A stretch of DNA of 64,000 nt, from positions 186,001 to 250,000 of the forward strand of contig JAUVXD010000002.1 of the NCBI GenBank assembly GCA_030603805.1. Reading direction: 5' to 3'. The position numbers were made by a program, and so were the translations under genes. Shown one piece after another: positions 63,335 to 64,000 of this stretch. Positions within the stretch are counted from its first letter, which is position 1, and the number at the start of each line of letters is the position of its first letter. This DNA comes from Acholeplasmataceae bacterium (lineage in GTDB: Bacteria; Bacillota_I; Bacilli_A; Acholeplasmatales; Acholeplasmataceae). The notes under the pieces are model-generated. The model had not been told where the DNA came from, ran no database searches, and saw only the letters and a list, made by a program, of their open reading frames with translations.

Positions 63335-63362
63335 TTGTAGTTGGGTAAAATTATGTTATAAT
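63335..63362 (+). promoter_or_regulatory. Promoter of the DUF975 gene
   Basis: TTGTAG, 16 bases, TGTTATAAT: extended -10 identical to that of dps. Confidence 0.65.
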
Positions 63363-63396
63363 TATTTTACTGAACAAAAGAAAAGGGGGCATTACT

Positions 63397-64000
63397 ATGA
63401 AGCAGCCTAACAGCTACTACAAACAAGAAGCAAAAAGCTTAATGGAAGGCAAATATTCTGTCGTGATTCCATTAACACTGATTTTAGGTTTTATTGCAGG
63501 TTTACCAAGTTTTTTATCGAACAATTTCTTTGCACCAAAAAGAGAAATCAACTGGGAAACATTTGAGTTTATTCTAGTGGATCCAGGCTATCCAGCGCTG
63601 GTCTATTTGATGAGTTTACTCACGTTTGTGCTCGGTGCACTAATCGCATATAGCACCGTGAGAATGTTCATTTTAGTTGCTCAAAATGAAAGACCACAGT
63701 TTGAACCCATCATTAAAGTGGGATTTGTTGAAAAACCAATTCGTACACTCGTGACAGCTTTCCTTTCTGGATTATACATTGCGTTATGGTCACTCTTATT
63801 CATTATTCCAGGTATTGTAAAGACTTATGCATACTCCATGTCTATTTATCTCTTAAATAAAGAACCAGAACTGGATGCAGCAGACGCGATTACAAAGTCT
63901 AAAGATTACACCATGGGTAAAAAGGGAAGTCTCTTCTATCTAGACTTATCTTATCTTGGATGGTATATTCTTGGGATTTTCACATTTGGTATTTTATGGT
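63397..64000 (+). CDS. DUF975-family membrane protein, 5' part
   Basis: From the ATG at 63397 (AAAGGGGGC six bases before it) an open frame of 201 complete codons runs off the window. It starts MKQPNSYYKQEAKSLMEGKY and contains helices around residues 21-40, 66-90 and 117-140, with WSLLFIIPGIVKTYAYSM and LDAADAITKSKDYTMGKKG, features of DUF975 proteins. Function unknown; they occur widely in Firmicutes membranes. The C-terminus is missing only because of the window edge. Confidence 0.82.
   Translation, partial: MKQPNSYYKQEAKSLMEGKYSVVIPLTLILGFIAGLPSFLSNNFFAPKREINWETFEFILVDPGYPALVYLMSLLTFVLGALIAYSTVRMFILVAQNERPQFEPIIKVGFVEKPIRTLVTAFLSGLYIALWSLLFIIPGIVKTYAYSMSIYLLNKEPELDAADAITKSKDYTMGKKGSLFYLDLSYLGWYILGIFTFGILW

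Noticed and set aside
1-64000. CRISPR arrays, insertion sequences, prophage genes, rRNA or tRNA genes
   Set aside because: No regularly spaced repeats, transposase or integrase motifs, CCA-ended cloverleafs or rRNA signatures were found by reading; the intergenic spaces are all under 300 bases.

Overview
The window looks like a chromosomal segment from a low-GC, Firmicutes-derived bacterium close to the Acholeplasmatales (Acholeplasma and relatives). The gene order is of Bacillus type (rlmB-sigH-rpmG-secE-nusG, rplKAJL-ybxB-rpoBC, rpsL-rpsG-fusA-tuf, rpsF-ssb-rpsR, gdpP-rplI-dnaB, prfA-prmC). A GdpP-L9 in-frame fusion is present, which I recall from Acholeplasma and phytoplasma annotations. 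No cell-wall genes appear here. UGA is a normal stop: several tight ATGA overlaps end an upstream gene with TGA, so this is not a UGA=Trp mycoplasma. Species cannot be fixed from the sequence. Nearly all genes are on the minus strand; I see no IS element, prophage, CRISPR array or tRNA.

Layout. 1-3.2 kb: start of typA, a membrane protein, prmC-prfA, and dps on the plus strand. 3.2-8.6 kb: GNAT gene, dnaB, gdpP/rplI fusion, rpsR-ssb-rpsF. 8.7-11.5 kb: cinA C-domain, HtrA-like lipoprotein protease, tatD, a small lipoprotein. 11.6-16.1 kb: str operon (tuf, fusA, rpsG, rpsL) with a consensus promoter. 16.2-24.4 kb: an accessory block lying where rpoC would normally adjoin rpsL: two paralogous membrane proteins, an operon of serine-palmitoyltransferase-like enzyme + short-chain reductase + FNT-like channel, pseudouridine catabolism (psuK-psuG), and a membrane-anchored XRE regulator. 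24.4-39.4 kb: rpoC, rpoB, ybxB-like methyltransferase, rplL, rplJ, rplA, rplK, then a VOC/yccF insertion, nusG, secE, rpmG, a SigH-like factor and rlmB. 39.5-51.2 kb: P-type ATPase, mini-RNase III, cysS, a DUF2779 nuclease with an overlapping membrane gene, a GLUG-repeat lipoprotein, gltX, a P-loop kinase. 51.2-56.5 kb: MFS transporter, rpsI-rplM, a ClbS-like protein, pyrR and divergent uraA. 56.5-63.2 kb: membrane-anchored alpha/beta hydrolase, purine permease, fructose PTS operon. A DUF975 membrane protein runs off the right edge.

Regulation visible in the DNA: a PyrR-type attenuator before uraA, a guanine-class purine riboswitch before the NCS2 permease, an L10 leader with attenuator before rplJ, probable L13 and L1 leaders, many intrinsic terminators, and many promoters with an extended -10 (TGnTATAAT).

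Most notable: (1) the RNA polymerase beta' subunit carries an N-terminal extension of about 165 residues holding two tandem repeats that resemble the alpha-subunit C-terminal domain; (2) an SPT-like oxoamine synthase three bases from an SDR gene, a plausible two-step sphingoid-base pathway; (3) a bistable leader before the alpha/beta hydrolase that I cannot assign to a known riboswitch; (4) an internal ribosome-binding site inside the GdpP-L9 fusion; (5) a Cas4-like four-cysteine nuclease fused to a DEDD-type exonuclease domain.
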